A stretch of 64,000 nucleotides of DNA, from contig NZ_CASDOY010000003.1 in the NCBI RefSeq assembly GCF_949282365.1, forward strand, positions 1 to 64,000. Direction: 5' to 3'. The stretch's first letter is position 1. Each line of letters opens with the position of its first letter. Below the pieces are notes generated by a model. That model worked only from the letters and a program-made list of their open reading frames with translations, did no database searches and had not been told where the DNA came from. Shown piece after piece: positions 50,084 through 58,321 of this stretch. The translations under genes and the position numbers were made by a program. Source of the stretch: an uncultured Desulfovibrio sp. Its GTDB lineage: Bacteria > Desulfobacterota > Desulfovibrionia > Desulfovibrionales > Desulfovibrionaceae.

Positions 50084-52834
50084 ATGTCGCTGAAACAACG
50101 CCTCGGCCTTGCCGCAGAGCCCGTCTTCCTCATGGACGGCTCGGCCTTCATCTATCGCGGTTTTTTTGCCAACAGGAACATGCAGCGTTCCGACGGCTTC
50201 CCCACCAATTCGCTGGTGGTGGTCAGCCGGGTGCTGCTGCGCATCCTGCGTGAGGAACGTCCCCGCTATTTCGCCTTCGTCCAGGACGGCAAGGGGCCCA
50301 ACTTCCGGCACGAGATCTTCCCCCTCTACAAAGCCAACCGCGAGGCCACGCCCGAAGACCTGGTGCGCCAGCTGGACCCCATCCAGCGCATGGTGCGTGC
50401 CCTGGGCCTGCGGCTGGAAGTCTCGCAGGGCTGCGAGGCCGACGACTGCATCGCCTCGCTGGCGGCGCGCTTCGCGGCGGAACATCCCGTGATCATCGTC
50501 AGCGGCGACAAGGACCTCAAGCAATGCCTGGGGGCCAATGTCTATATGTGGGACCCGGCCTCGAAAGAGGAAAAGCTCGTGACCGAGGCCGATTTCAGGG
50601 AAGAAAGCGGTGTGGCGCCCGACCAGTGGCCCGACGTGCAGGCCCTCATCGGCGATACCAGCGACAACATCCCCGGCGTGCCGGGCATCGGGCCAAAGAC
50701 GGCGCGCCAGATCTTCGCCATCTGCCCCAGCCTTGAGGACATCCGGGACCATTTCGCCCTGCTGCCGCCCAAGCTGCAGGCCAAGTTGCAGGCGCATCTG
50801 GACAACATGTTCATCTGGCGGCAGCTCACCACCCTGAGCCGCGCGGTCTGCCCCGGGCTCACGCTGGAGGACCTGCGCGTGCGGCCGCTGGACGCCGCCG
50901 CCTGCGCCATGCTCACCGAGGAGTTCGAGCTCTTCGCCCTGCGGCGCGAGCTGGCCGCTCTGGACCGTCTGCAGGCCGCGGAGGCCGATCTGCCCGAGGA
51001 GTTCCTGGATGCCGGCAGCCTGCGCACCGCAGGGACGGCGGCAGCGGACAGGCCGCAAGCGGCGGGGCAGGCTGCCCCGCGACCCGCGCGCGGCGGGCAC
51101 GCCACCAGCCAGATGAGCCTGCTGGACGAGCCGCCGCAGGACAGCGCGCCCGTGCTGGATTCCACGGCCGGTCTCCCGGATTGCCGCGACGCGCGCGTGG
51201 CCCTGATCTGGCCCCATGCGGACCGGGAAGCGCCCTATCTGGCCGTGGAGGACGCCGGCGGGAAGATCCTCGGCGAATGGCAGTGGACCGGTTCCTCGGA
51301 GGAACTGGCCCGCTGGCTGGCTCCCACGCGCACCCTGGTGACCGCCGATCTCAAGGGCCTGCTGGCCTCCGCGGCCTGCTGGCGGTCCCTGGCCGGACGC
51401 GCGGCGGACTGCCTCGACCTGGGGCTGGCCGCCTATCTGCTGAACCCCGAGGAGAACGATTACGGCTGGCCCCGTCTGGCCGCCCGCTGGGGAGCCGTGC
51501 TGCGCCACGAGCTGGAGGGCAGGGGCGTCGAAGCTCCCGGCCCGGCCCTGCTGGGCCTGGCCATGGCGCGCCTGTTCGAGCAGCGCATGGAAAAGGACGG
51601 CCTGCTGGAGCTGTTCCGGCGGCTGGAGATGCCCCTGCTGCCGGTACTGGCCGCCATGGAACAGAGCGGGGTGGCCATCGACGCCGCGGCCTTCCGGGCC
51701 TTCCTTGATGACGTGCAGGGCGAACTGGACCGGCTCACGGCCCGGGTCTACGAGCTGGCGGGCACGCAGTTCAACATCCGTTCGGCCCAGCAGCTGGGCG
51801 ACGTGCTGTTCAACGCTCTGGGCCTGCCCGCGCCGCGCAAGACCCGGGGCGGCCAGGCCTCCACCAGCCAGCAGACCCTGGAGAAACTGGCCGGGCAGCA
51901 TCCGGTGGTGGACAGCATCCTGCACTACCGCAAGCTGGAGAAGATGCGCTCCACCTATCTCGATCCTCTGCCGCGCCTGGTGGATCCGCAGGGCCGCATC
52001 CACACCACCTTCAACCAGAAGGCCACGGCCACGGGGCGGCTCTCCTCCAGCAATCCCAACCTGCAGAACATCCCCGTGCGCGGGCCGCTGGGCAAGCGCA
52101 TGCGCTCCTGCTTCATCGCCGGGCCGGGCCGTCTGCTGGTCTCGGCCGACTATTCGCAGGTGGAGCTGCGCGTGCTGGCCCACGTCTCGCAGGATCCGGC
52201 CCTGCTGGAGGCCTTCCGCAACGGCGAGGACATCCACGCCCGCACGGCGGCCCTGATCTACGATCTGCCGCCCGATCAGGTGAGCCCGGACCAGCGCCGC
52301 AACGCCAAGACCATCAACTTCGGCCTCATCTACGGCATGGGCGCGCAGAAACTGGCCCAGGAACTCAAGATCGGCACCGCCCAGGCGCGGGAGTTCATCA
52401 GCCGTTACTTCGAGCGCCTGCAGGGCCTGAAAGCCTTTTATGAGGGCGTGGAGGCCTCGGCCCGCCAGCACGGCCACGTGACCACCCTGGGCGGCCGCCG
52501 CCGCCTGCTGCCGGACATCAATTCCGCCAACGGCCAGGCCGCGGCCCTGGCCCGGCGTCAGGCCATCAATACCGTGATCCAGGGCTCGGCAGCGGACATC
52601 ATCAAGCTGGCCATGCTGGCCGTGGACCGCGACGCGCGGCTGCGCGAGCTGGATGCCCGCCTGCTCCTGCAGGTACACGACGAGCTGCTGCTGGAAGTGC
52701 CCGCCGCTGCCGCCGCCGAAGCCGGTGCGCTGGTGGCCCGCCTGATGCAGGACGTGCGCCCGGCGGGCCGGGAGCTTTCCGTGCCCCTGCTGGTGGACTG
52801 GGGCACCGGCCGCGACTGGGGCACGGCGCACTAG
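50084..52834 (+). CDS. polA: DNA polymerase I, probably lacking proofreading activity
   Basis: A 916-residue polymerase for repair and Okazaki-fragment processing. The 5' nuclease domain (residues 1-300) has the metal-site blocks LMDGSAFIYRGF, CEADDCIASLA, SGDKDLKQ and GDTSDNIPGVPGIGPKTA. The middle domain (about 370-540) is poorly conserved: the DxE motif of the 3'-5' exonuclease is not found. The polymerase domain has motif A VSADYSQVELRVLAH, motif B RRNAKTINFGLIYGMG and motif C LQVHDELLLEV. The start at 50084 has GGAT upstream and gives the normal N terminus. A dispersed repeat element follows the stop. Confidence 0.96.
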   Translation: MSLKQRLGLAAEPVFLMDGSAFIYRGFFANRNMQRSDGFPTNSLVVVSRVLLRILREERPRYFAFVQDGKGPNFRHEIFPLYKANREATPEDLVRQLDPIQRMVRALGLRLEVSQGCEADDCIASLAARFAAEHPVIIVSGDKDLKQCLGANVYMWDPASKEEKLVTEADFREESGVAPDQWPDVQALIGDTSDNIPGVPGIGPKTARQIFAICPSLEDIRDHFALLPPKLQAKLQAHLDNMFIWRQLTTLSRAVCPGLTLEDLRVRPLDAAACAMLTEEFELFALRRELAALDRLQAAEADLPEEFLDAGSLRTAGTAAADRPQAAGQAAPRPARGGHATSQMSLLDEPPQDSAPVLDSTAGLPDCRDARVALIWPHADREAPYLAVEDAGGKILGEWQWTGSSEELARWLAPTRTLVTADLKGLLASAACWRSLAGRAADCLDLGLAAYLLNPEENDYGWPRLAARWGAVLRHELEGRGVEAPGPALLGLAMARLFEQRMEKDGLLELFRRLEMPLLPVLAAMEQSGVAIDAAAFRAFLDDVQGELDRLTARVYELAGTQFNIRSAQQLGDVLFNALGLPAPRKTRGGQASTSQQTLEKLAGQHPVVDSILHYRKLEKMRSTYLDPLPRLVDPQGRIHTTFNQKATATGRLSSSNPNLQNIPVRGPLGKRMRSCFIAGPGRLLVSADYSQVELRVLAHVSQDPALLEAFRNGEDIHARTAALIYDLPPDQVSPDQRRNAKTINFGLIYGMGAQKLAQELKIGTAQAREFISRYFERLQGLKAFYEGVEASARQHGHVTTLGGRRRLLPDINSANGQAAALARRQAINTVIQGSAADIIKLAMLAVDRDARLRELDARLLLQVHDELLLEVPAAAAAEAGALVARLMQDVRPAGRELSVPLLVDWGTGRDWGTAH

Positions 52835-53110
52835 GCCCGGGACCCATGACGTTTTGTTTTGAGGGGGAAGGCCCTTGCGTTGCTGTCGATGCCCGTAGCT
52901 TCCTTCGTCGCAACGGGCACGGCCCTGCGGGCCGCCATCCGGTCGCGCGTTGCTGTCGATGCCCGTAGCTTCCCGGCCCTGCGGGCCGTCCTTTGGGGCG
53001 CTGCGTGCGCGGGAGGTTTTCCCCGCCCCCAAGCCCTCCATCCTTTCCCCGGCGCGCTTTTCAGGCGAGCACGGGGGCATCCTTCACCGGGCATGCGTGG
53101 AGGATGTTCC
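52835..53110 (+). repeat. Dispersed 70-bp-unit intergenic element, locus D
   Basis: Begins right after the polA stop with GACGTTTTGTTTTGAGGGGG. Core units start at 52877 and 52947 (70-base period); the second unit lacks about 16 bases (the GTCGCAACGGGC arm). A distal block CCCCCAAGCCCTCCATCCTT, CCGGCGCGCTTTTC and the tail GGGCATGCGTGG (to about 53100) follow, collinear with locus C read on its minus strand. Confidence 0.92.
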
Positions 53111-53221
53111 AGGCTGGCAGCGATTTTGGGCAAAAAAAGGATGACAGCCGGGGCATTCTGGTATAAACCAACCGGCAGCCGTCTGGAACACGGCCCAAAT
53201 TTGGCATTCCGTCGTGAATGC

Positions 53222-53250
53222 TTGACAAGTTGCGCGCTTTGCGATAAAGA
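53222..53250 (+). promoter_or_regulatory. Promoter of rplM-rpsI
   Basis: TTGACA (53222-53227), exact 17-base spacer, TAAAGA (53245-53250). It gives a leader of about 100 bases, within an AT-richer patch. Confidence 0.8.
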
Positions 53251-53256
53251 GCGCTT

Positions 53257-53358
53257 TCTTTGTGAGCGATACTGTCGTCACCCGTTAGGCGGCACGTCGC
53301 AGACGGATTTTCCGCCGCTTGATGGCTACTGAGATAAGTAGATGAGGAGTTCATCCCG
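53257..53358 (+). promoter_or_regulatory. rplM mRNA leader, structured
   Basis: The predicted leader contains GGCGG (about 53290) and CCGCC (about 53311) arms that can pair, then GATGAGGAG as ribosome binding site. Ribosomal-protein operons are often autoregulated by such leaders; no known L13 leader family could be matched by eye. Confidence 0.35.
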
Positions 53359-53793
53359 ATGAAGACGTTCAGCCCCACCCCGAAAGACATCAATCACGAA
53401 TGGTTCGTGGTTGACGCCCAGGATCAGGTGCTGGGTCGTCTGGCCAGCCAGATCGCCCACCGCCTGCGCGGCAAGCATAAGCCCGAATTCGCCCGTCACA
53501 TGGACAACGGCGACTTTATCGTCGTGGTCAACTGTGAAAAGATCAAGGTGACCGGCACCAAGATGGCCCACAAGAACTACTATCGCCACTCCGGCTGGGT
53601 GGGCGGTCTGAAGACCACCTCCCTGGGCGATATGCTGGCTTCCAAGCCCGAGCGTGTGCTCATGGCCGCTGTGCGTGGCATGCTGCCCAAGAACCGTCTG
53701 GGCCGCGCCATGCTGAAGAAGCTCAAGATCTACGCGGGTCCCGAACACCCGCATACGGCTCAGAACCCGCAGCCGCTGACCCTGCCTTACTAA
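53359..53793 (+). CDS. rplM: 50S ribosomal protein L13
   Basis: A 144-residue L13. The VDAQDQVLGRLASQIAHRLRGK, HMDNGDFIVVVNCEKIKVTG and AVRGMLPKNRLGRAM blocks are standard. GAGGAG lies 8 bases before the ATG. It is followed after 12 bases by rpsI, the usual pair. Confidence 0.99.
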   Translation: MKTFSPTPKDINHEWFVVDAQDQVLGRLASQIAHRLRGKHKPEFARHMDNGDFIVVVNCEKIKVTGTKMAHKNYYRHSGWVGGLKTTSLGDMLASKPERVLMAAVRGMLPKNRLGRAMLKKLKIYAGPEHPHTAQNPQPLTLPY

Positions 53794-53805
53794 GGAGCGC
53801 ACGTC

Positions 53806-54198
53806 ATGAGCGACAAATTCGAATACGGCACCGGCCGCCGCAAGACCGCCACTGCCCGCACCCGCGTCTACGCCGGCTCCGGCAACATCACGGTGAACGG
53901 TCGCGCCTTTGAGGATTACTTCCCCCGCAAGACCCTGCAGATGATCATCCGTCAGCCCCTCGTGCTGTCCAAGCTGGCTGAAAAGCTGGACGTGCGCGTC
54001 AACGTGGCCGGCGGTGGCGTGGCCGGTCAGGCCGAAGCCGTGCGTCACGGCATTTCCCGCGCTCTGCTGCTGGTGGATCCCGCCCTTCGTCCCATCCTGA
54101 AGAAGGCCGGCTTCCTGACCCGCGACGCGCGCAAGAAGGAACGCAAAAAGTACGGCCTGCGCGCTGCCCGCGCCCGTTACCAGTACTCGAAGCGTTAA
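53806..54198 (+). CDS. rpsI: 30S ribosomal protein S9
   Basis: A 130-residue S9. YGTGRRKTATARTRVYAGSG at the start, GGGVAGQAEAVRHGISRAL in the middle, and the terminal RARYQYSKR tail that reaches the P-site tRNA. AAGGAG lies 8 bases upstream. An intrinsic terminator follows. Confidence 0.99.
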   Translation: MSDKFEYGTGRRKTATARTRVYAGSGNITVNGRAFEDYFPRKTLQMIIRQPLVLSKLAEKLDVRVNVAGGGVAGQAEAVRHGISRALLLVDPALRPILKKAGFLTRDARKKERKKYGLRAARARYQYSKR

Positions 54199-54223
54199 TC
54201 CGCACTCCGTATCACGGAACCTC

Positions 54224-54255
54224 AAGGGGTGGGTCATTGTTGGCCCACCCCTTTT
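54224..54255 (+). terminator. Intrinsic terminator of rplM-rpsI
   Basis: AAGGGGTGGG and CCCACCCCTT form a 10-bp perfect stem with a 10-base loop, followed by TTCTGTT. Confidence 0.88.
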
Positions 54256-54721
54256 CTGTTATGGTGCGCCGGTCCCGTGTCACGACGTGGCGCCGGGGCG
54301 GCCGCCTTATGATGCCTGCCGTGCGTTGCTGTCATGCGGCCCGGAGCCGCATAGCTGCGCACGTCCGCCCGTCCCTGCCTGCTGCGGCATCCCGTCCCGG
54401 GGGGCGCATGGGCCCGCGGCACGGCATGTCCCGCCCGCGGGGCGGAGCCCTTTCCGCACCTGCGCGGTCACGGTGATGACGGTCCTGCGGCTGTCGGCGT
54501 GGTCCGCTCCACGTCCAGGCGTGTGGCGCGGCTGCCGTCCGGTGCAGGGGCAGCGGTCGGAAAGGGTTCCGCTGTCGCCGGCGATCCCTGCTCATGGCGG
54601 TCCCTGGCCGCAACGCCCGTACTTCCGGCGGACGGGAGGCAGGCTCCCAGGCGTCGTTGCCGACCTGCCCTTGCCGGAGCATCGTTCCCATCCTTTTTTT
54701 GCCACGAGGTCTTCCCCAACC
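54256..54721. other. Intergenic before the YcaO gene, no gene seen
   Basis: About 460 GC-rich bases. Both strands are largely open because of composition. No short peptide with a ribosome binding site and a Cys/Ser/Thr-rich core that would look like a YcaO precursor was found. No clear promoter. Confidence 0.45.
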
Positions 54722-56473
54722 ATGCCCAGCCTTCCCGAAAGCATCGTCTATGCCTATACCCACGAGACGACCCAGGCCACGACCGGGTATTTTTCCTGCC
54801 GGCCTCCGGCAGACCTGACCTTGCCCCAGGCGCTGGAACGTCTGGAGGCCACGCCCTTCGATGACTTCCTGCGCCAGCACTGCCTGCGTCAGCTGGGCTG
54901 CAGGCCGCTGGATGAGCTCAAGGCGCTGGCCGGGGAAGCCTATGAGGCCGGGACGGACAGTTTCCCCCGCCCGGCCCTGGCCGCGCTGCTGCTGGAATGC
55001 GCGCTGCTGGTGCCGGAGCTGGCCCCGTGCTGCGACGCTTTCCCTGCCGATGCCCGGCAGCGTCTGGCGCAGGCCTCGTCCCTGATCTATCTGCGGGCCG
55101 CCTGCCGGGAGGATTTTGAGCTCATGCAGGCCTGGAGCGCCCGTTTTGCCGACAATATCGCCCGCCATCACATGCTGCCGCACTGGGACGAGCTGGAACT
55201 GCCCCTGCCTTACGCCCGGGAGGCGCTGGCGGCCTGCCGGGAGGAGCTGCGAGCGCGCTCCGGTCTGCTGGCCCGGGAGCATGCCCGGATGCGGGCGCAG
55301 GAGCTGCCCCGCGTGGAGCGCCGCCCGGCGCAGGAGACGTTCGAACAGGCGGTGAACGCCCTGCTGGAGAACGATATCCTGGCCGGGCAGGAAATGCGCC
55401 ATCAGGCCTCGCTTTCGCCCATCGCCCTGCTGCGGGCCTGGAAGGTGGAGCTGACTGTGGAATGCGGCCGCATGCGCCACAGCCTGCACGGCGAGGCCAC
55501 AGCCTACGGGCGCGGTCTTTCGCTGGCCGCTACGCGGGCATCCTATGCCATGGAGATCGTGGAACGGGCCAGCAGCTATGTGAGCGTGGCCCGCGGCGGG
55601 GGGCAAGCCTGCGAGGTGACGGAGCGCCGTCGGCCCATGCCGCTGCTCCATGCCTCCTGCGCCGCGCTGCGTGCCCGGGGCAGGGAGTTCCTGCCCCTGT
55701 CCGCCCTGCCGCTGGAAGCCCCGCTTGAGCCGGACGTGCCCCTGTACTGGCTGGAGGCGCGGGACCCGGACGATAAAAGCGTGCTGGTGCCCGCCCAGGC
55801 GGTCTTCCTGTTCTGCAATCTGGATGAGCCGTCCCTGTTCCTGGCCGGCGGTTCCACGGGCCTGGCCTCCGGCAATACCGTGGCCGAGGCCAGGCTGGCG
55901 GCGCTCACGGAGATCGTGGAGCGCGATGCCGAAGCCACCACGCCCTTCGGCCGCGAAGGCTGCTTCGTGCTCAGGAGCCGTGACGAGCGCCTGCAGGCCC
56001 TGCTGGACGATTACGCGGCCCGCGGCATCCAGGTCCAGTTCCAGGACATCACCACCGAGCTGGGCGTGCCCGTGTACCGCTGCTTCGTCATGAGCCGTCG
56101 CGGCGAGGTGGCGCAGGCCACGGGTGCCGGTCTGTGCGGCAGCCGCGCCGCGCTGGCCGCCCTGACCGAAGTGCCCTGGCCCTATCCCTACGGCGAGCCC
56201 ACCGGTCCCGCCCTGGGCGGTCTGCCGGTGCGCTGGCTGGAGGAGCTGCCCGACTACAGCCTGCCGTCGGCCGAGGCCTCCTGCCGTCTGCTGGAGGAGG
56301 TCCTGCGCGCCCAGGGCCGCACGCCGCTCTATGTGGATATCAGCCGCCGGGATCTGGGATTGCCCGTGGTGCGGGCCCTGGTCCCCGGCCTGGAGCTGAC
56401 GGCGGATTTCGACCGCTTCTCCCGGCCCTCGCTGCGCCTCCTGGCCCGCTATATGGCCCGCTGGCAGGCCTAG
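54722..56473 (+). CDS. YcaO-family protein
   Basis: A 583-residue YcaO protein. The YcaO fold uses ATP to activate peptide amide backbones, for azoline or thioamide formation; E. coli YcaO is linked to ribosomal protein S12 methylthiolation. Two ATP-site helices are clear: LAATRASYAMEIVERASSY near residue 262 and the stronger SGNTVAEARLAALTEIVERDAEA near 385. A 200-residue N-terminal helical region of unknown type precedes them. No TfuA, dehydrogenase, E1-like partner or precursor gene is adjacent. GAGG lies about 12 bases before the start, so the start is moderately sure. It is read after rplM-rpsI but behind their terminator. Confidence 0.85.
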   Translation: MPSLPESIVYAYTHETTQATTGYFSCRPPADLTLPQALERLEATPFDDFLRQHCLRQLGCRPLDELKALAGEAYEAGTDSFPRPALAALLLECALLVPELAPCCDAFPADARQRLAQASSLIYLRAACREDFELMQAWSARFADNIARHHMLPHWDELELPLPYAREALAACREELRARSGLLAREHARMRAQELPRVERRPAQETFEQAVNALLENDILAGQEMRHQASLSPIALLRAWKVELTVECGRMRHSLHGEATAYGRGLSLAATRASYAMEIVERASSYVSVARGGGQACEVTERRRPMPLLHASCAALRARGREFLPLSALPLEAPLEPDVPLYWLEARDPDDKSVLVPAQAVFLFCNLDEPSLFLAGGSTGLASGNTVAEARLAALTEIVERDAEATTPFGREGCFVLRSRDERLQALLDDYAARGIQVQFQDITTELGVPVYRCFVMSRRGEVAQATGAGLCGSRAALAALTEVPWPYPYGEPTGPALGGLPVRWLEELPDYSLPSAEASCRLLEEVLRAQGRTPLYVDISRRDLGLPVVRALVPGLELTADFDRFSRPSLRLLARYMARWQA

Positions 56474-56713
56474 GCGCACGGGCGGGAAGATCCCTGTCAC
56501 GGGCTTGCCGCAACGTGGCGGGGAGGGCTCTTGAGACCCTGTCTGCCGCTGCTGTGGTGCCCCGCAGTGTGCCGTCCCGCTCCTGCGGCCAGCCTCGCCC
56601 GCTGCCGACGCCGCTTTTGTCCTTCCGGGCCCCGTTCCCCGGGCATCTTTCCTTCCGCAAGGGGCCACGGTCGGGGGAAAGCGCCTGCTTCCCTTCTTGC
56701 ACGCCATGATGAT

Positions 56714-56753
56714 GGCAACAAAAAAGGACGTTCCGGCGTCCTTTTTTGTTGCC
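56714..56753. terminator. Strong bidirectional terminator between YcaO and LysR genes
   Basis: GGCAACAAAAAAGGACG (56714-56730) and CGTCCTTTTTTGTTGCC (56737-56753) are perfect 17-bp complements with a 6-base loop, containing A6 and T6 tracts. Confidence 0.9.
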
Positions 56754-56786
56754 CGATAAAAGTTTTTGGCAGGAAAGGGGGGAGCG

Positions 56787-56836
56787 CGAGGGGGAAAGGA
56801 GGACCTTTTTCCAAAAAGGTCTCCTTTTCCCCCTCG
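56787..56836. repeat. Long near-perfect inverted repeat after the LysR gene
   Basis: Two 24-base arms (56787-56810 and 56813-56836), each of the form CGAGGGGGAAA...ACCTTTTT, separated by 2 bases with 3 mismatches. Its left part, with the adjoining AAAGTTTTTGG and G-run at 56759-56790, resembles the G-rich family 2 element. It lies 19 bases past the LysR stop, so it may act as a terminator or 3' stabiliser. Confidence 0.7.
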
Positions 56837-56854
56837 CCCGAAAATGTCTGCCCG

Positions 56855-57847
56855 CTAGGCGTGCATCATCCGGGCCAGGGCTGCGTTGCTCCGGCTGCCT
56901 TTTTCGTCCAGCCAGTCCAGAAAGCCCTGGAGCTTGGGCGAGGGGCTGGTATGGCGGGGCCAGGCGGCGTAGTAGGCGCGGTAGGCGGTGGTGGGCGGCA
57001 GGTCGGGGAAGGGCGTGACCAGCTTTTTTTCCGCCAGCAGGGGCGCGATGAGGCTGCAGCGGCCCAGGGCCACGCCCAGCCCGTGGCTGGCGGCCACGGA
57101 GGCGCCATAGGTGTGGTCGAAGGTGATGAAGTTCAGGCAGTTGGAGATGTCCACCCGGTTCCTGTCGGCCCATTCCTGCCATTCGGCCGTGGTGGCGGCA
57201 TAGTGCCAGGCGGCGGAATCGTGCAGCAGGGTGCAGGCGGGCAGGTTTTCGGGATGGCCCATCAGGTCGTGCTTTTTGGCGTAGCCGGGCGAGCAGACGG
57301 GCAGGGTGGCTTCGTCCATGAACTTGCGCGAGGTCAGGCCGCTGAGGTGGCTCTCGGCATAATAGAGGGCCACGTCCACCGCGGAATCGCTGTGGAAGTC
57401 GATGGGCGCGTTGCCGGTGCGCACATGCAGCTGCATGGAGGGGTAGCGCTGCTGGAAGTCCCCGAGCTGGGGGATGAGCCAGGCCAGGGCCAGACTGGGC
57501 GCGGCATAGATGGTCAGGGAGCTGAAATCGTCCTGCAGCAGCTGGGCGATCTCCTCATAGACTTTCTGGAAGGCGTTGAGGTAGACGTCGCGCAGGCGTT
57601 CGCCTTCGGGGGTCAGGGAAACGGCCCGGGTCAGCCGGTTGAACAGGGGGAAGCCCAGTTCCTTTTCCAGTCGGGCGATGCGATGGCTGACGGCGCCGGA
57701 GGTCAGGCCCAGATGGCGGGCCGCCGCCTTGAAGCTCATGTAGCGGGCCGCGATGGCGAAGGTCTTGATGTTGATGAGGCTGGCGTCGTCATTGAGGACG
57801 CGGGCGATGCTGCGGGCACGCTGGCGGTTCTTGCTGTCGGGAAGCAT
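56855..57847 (-). CDS. LysR-family transcriptional regulator (GcvA/DsdC type)
   Basis: A 330-residue regulator. The N-terminal winged helix-turn-helix (FKAAARHLGLTSGAVSHRIARLEKELG near residue 36, LFNRLTRAVSLTPEG after it) is followed by a LysR effector domain. The pattern fits the GcvA/DsdC/AmpR branch. The start at 57847 has AAGGAG 8 bases upstream; an earlier ATG in between is followed at once by TGA. It is divergent from livKHMGF, so it probably controls that operon and itself, as LysR regulators commonly do; the effector is unknown. Confidence 0.92.
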   Translation of the reverse strand: MLPDSKNRQRARSIARVLNDDASLINIKTFAIAARYMSFKAAARHLGLTSGAVSHRIARLEKELGFPLFNRLTRAVSLTPEGERLRDVYLNAFQKVYEEIAQLLQDDFSSLTIYAAPSLALAWLIPQLGDFQQRYPSMQLHVRTGNAPIDFHSDSAVDVALYYAESHLSGLTSRKFMDEATLPVCSPGYAKKHDLMGHPENLPACTLLHDSAAWHYAATTAEWQEWADRNRVDISNCLNFITFDHTYGASVAASHGLGVALGRCSLIAPLLAEKKLVTPFPDLPPTTAYRAYYAAWPRHTSPSPKLQGFLDWLDEKGSRSNAALARMMHA

Positions 57848-58040
57848 CACATGGTCTCCTTGGGACTTGCGGCCCGGGAAGGGCGGGGGACTGTGGCGGG
57901 CAGATGCCGAAAACAAGGTTATTCCTTTCTTCCCGCAGCTTCGTCAATACGCTCACGCCGGCCCTGGGGAGCATCCGGGCGGGCAGGCCGGGTGGCGCAG
58001 GGCGGCCTCCCGCATCGAAAACGATGGAGGGCGCCATATA

Positions 58041-58161
58041 AAAATCATTTTATTTTAATGAGTTGAAATGTCAAATCGGCCGGACTGCGAAAGAGGGAAA
58101 AAATACCTTGGCGCTTGCGCTGAAAGAGGATAACTTTTTTCAACTGCATGTTAATCATTTT
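58041..58161. promoter_or_regulatory. AT-rich paired sites between LysR and liv genes
   Basis: AATCATTTT occurs at 58043-58051 and again at 58153-58161. AGTTGAAA at 58061-58068 is mirrored by TTTCAACT at 58138-58145. Together they make a spaced inverted arrangement in an AT-rich stretch, a candidate pair of LysR operator sites. Confidence 0.4.
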
Positions 58162-58202
58162 GCACGGATACCTGCCGCAGCGCTGTCAGGCTGTGGCTTT
58201 GT

Positions 58203-58245
58203 CACCAAATTCGTCCGTTGATTTGCGCAATGGGCGGATTTGGTG
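58203..58245 (+). promoter_or_regulatory. Long inverted repeat in the livK leader
   Basis: CACCAAATTCGTCC (58203-58216) and GGGCGGATTTGGTG (58232-58245) pair over 14 bp with two G-T wobbles, around a 15-base loop. It lies 77 bases before livK. It could be an mRNA leader hairpin or an operator. Confidence 0.5.
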
Positions 58246-58321
58246 TATCTCGACAGGGGTAGCCCCGCAAACGTATCGCCGGGGCAGGATCTTTCACCCT
58301 CCAAGACCTGGGAGATGATTT

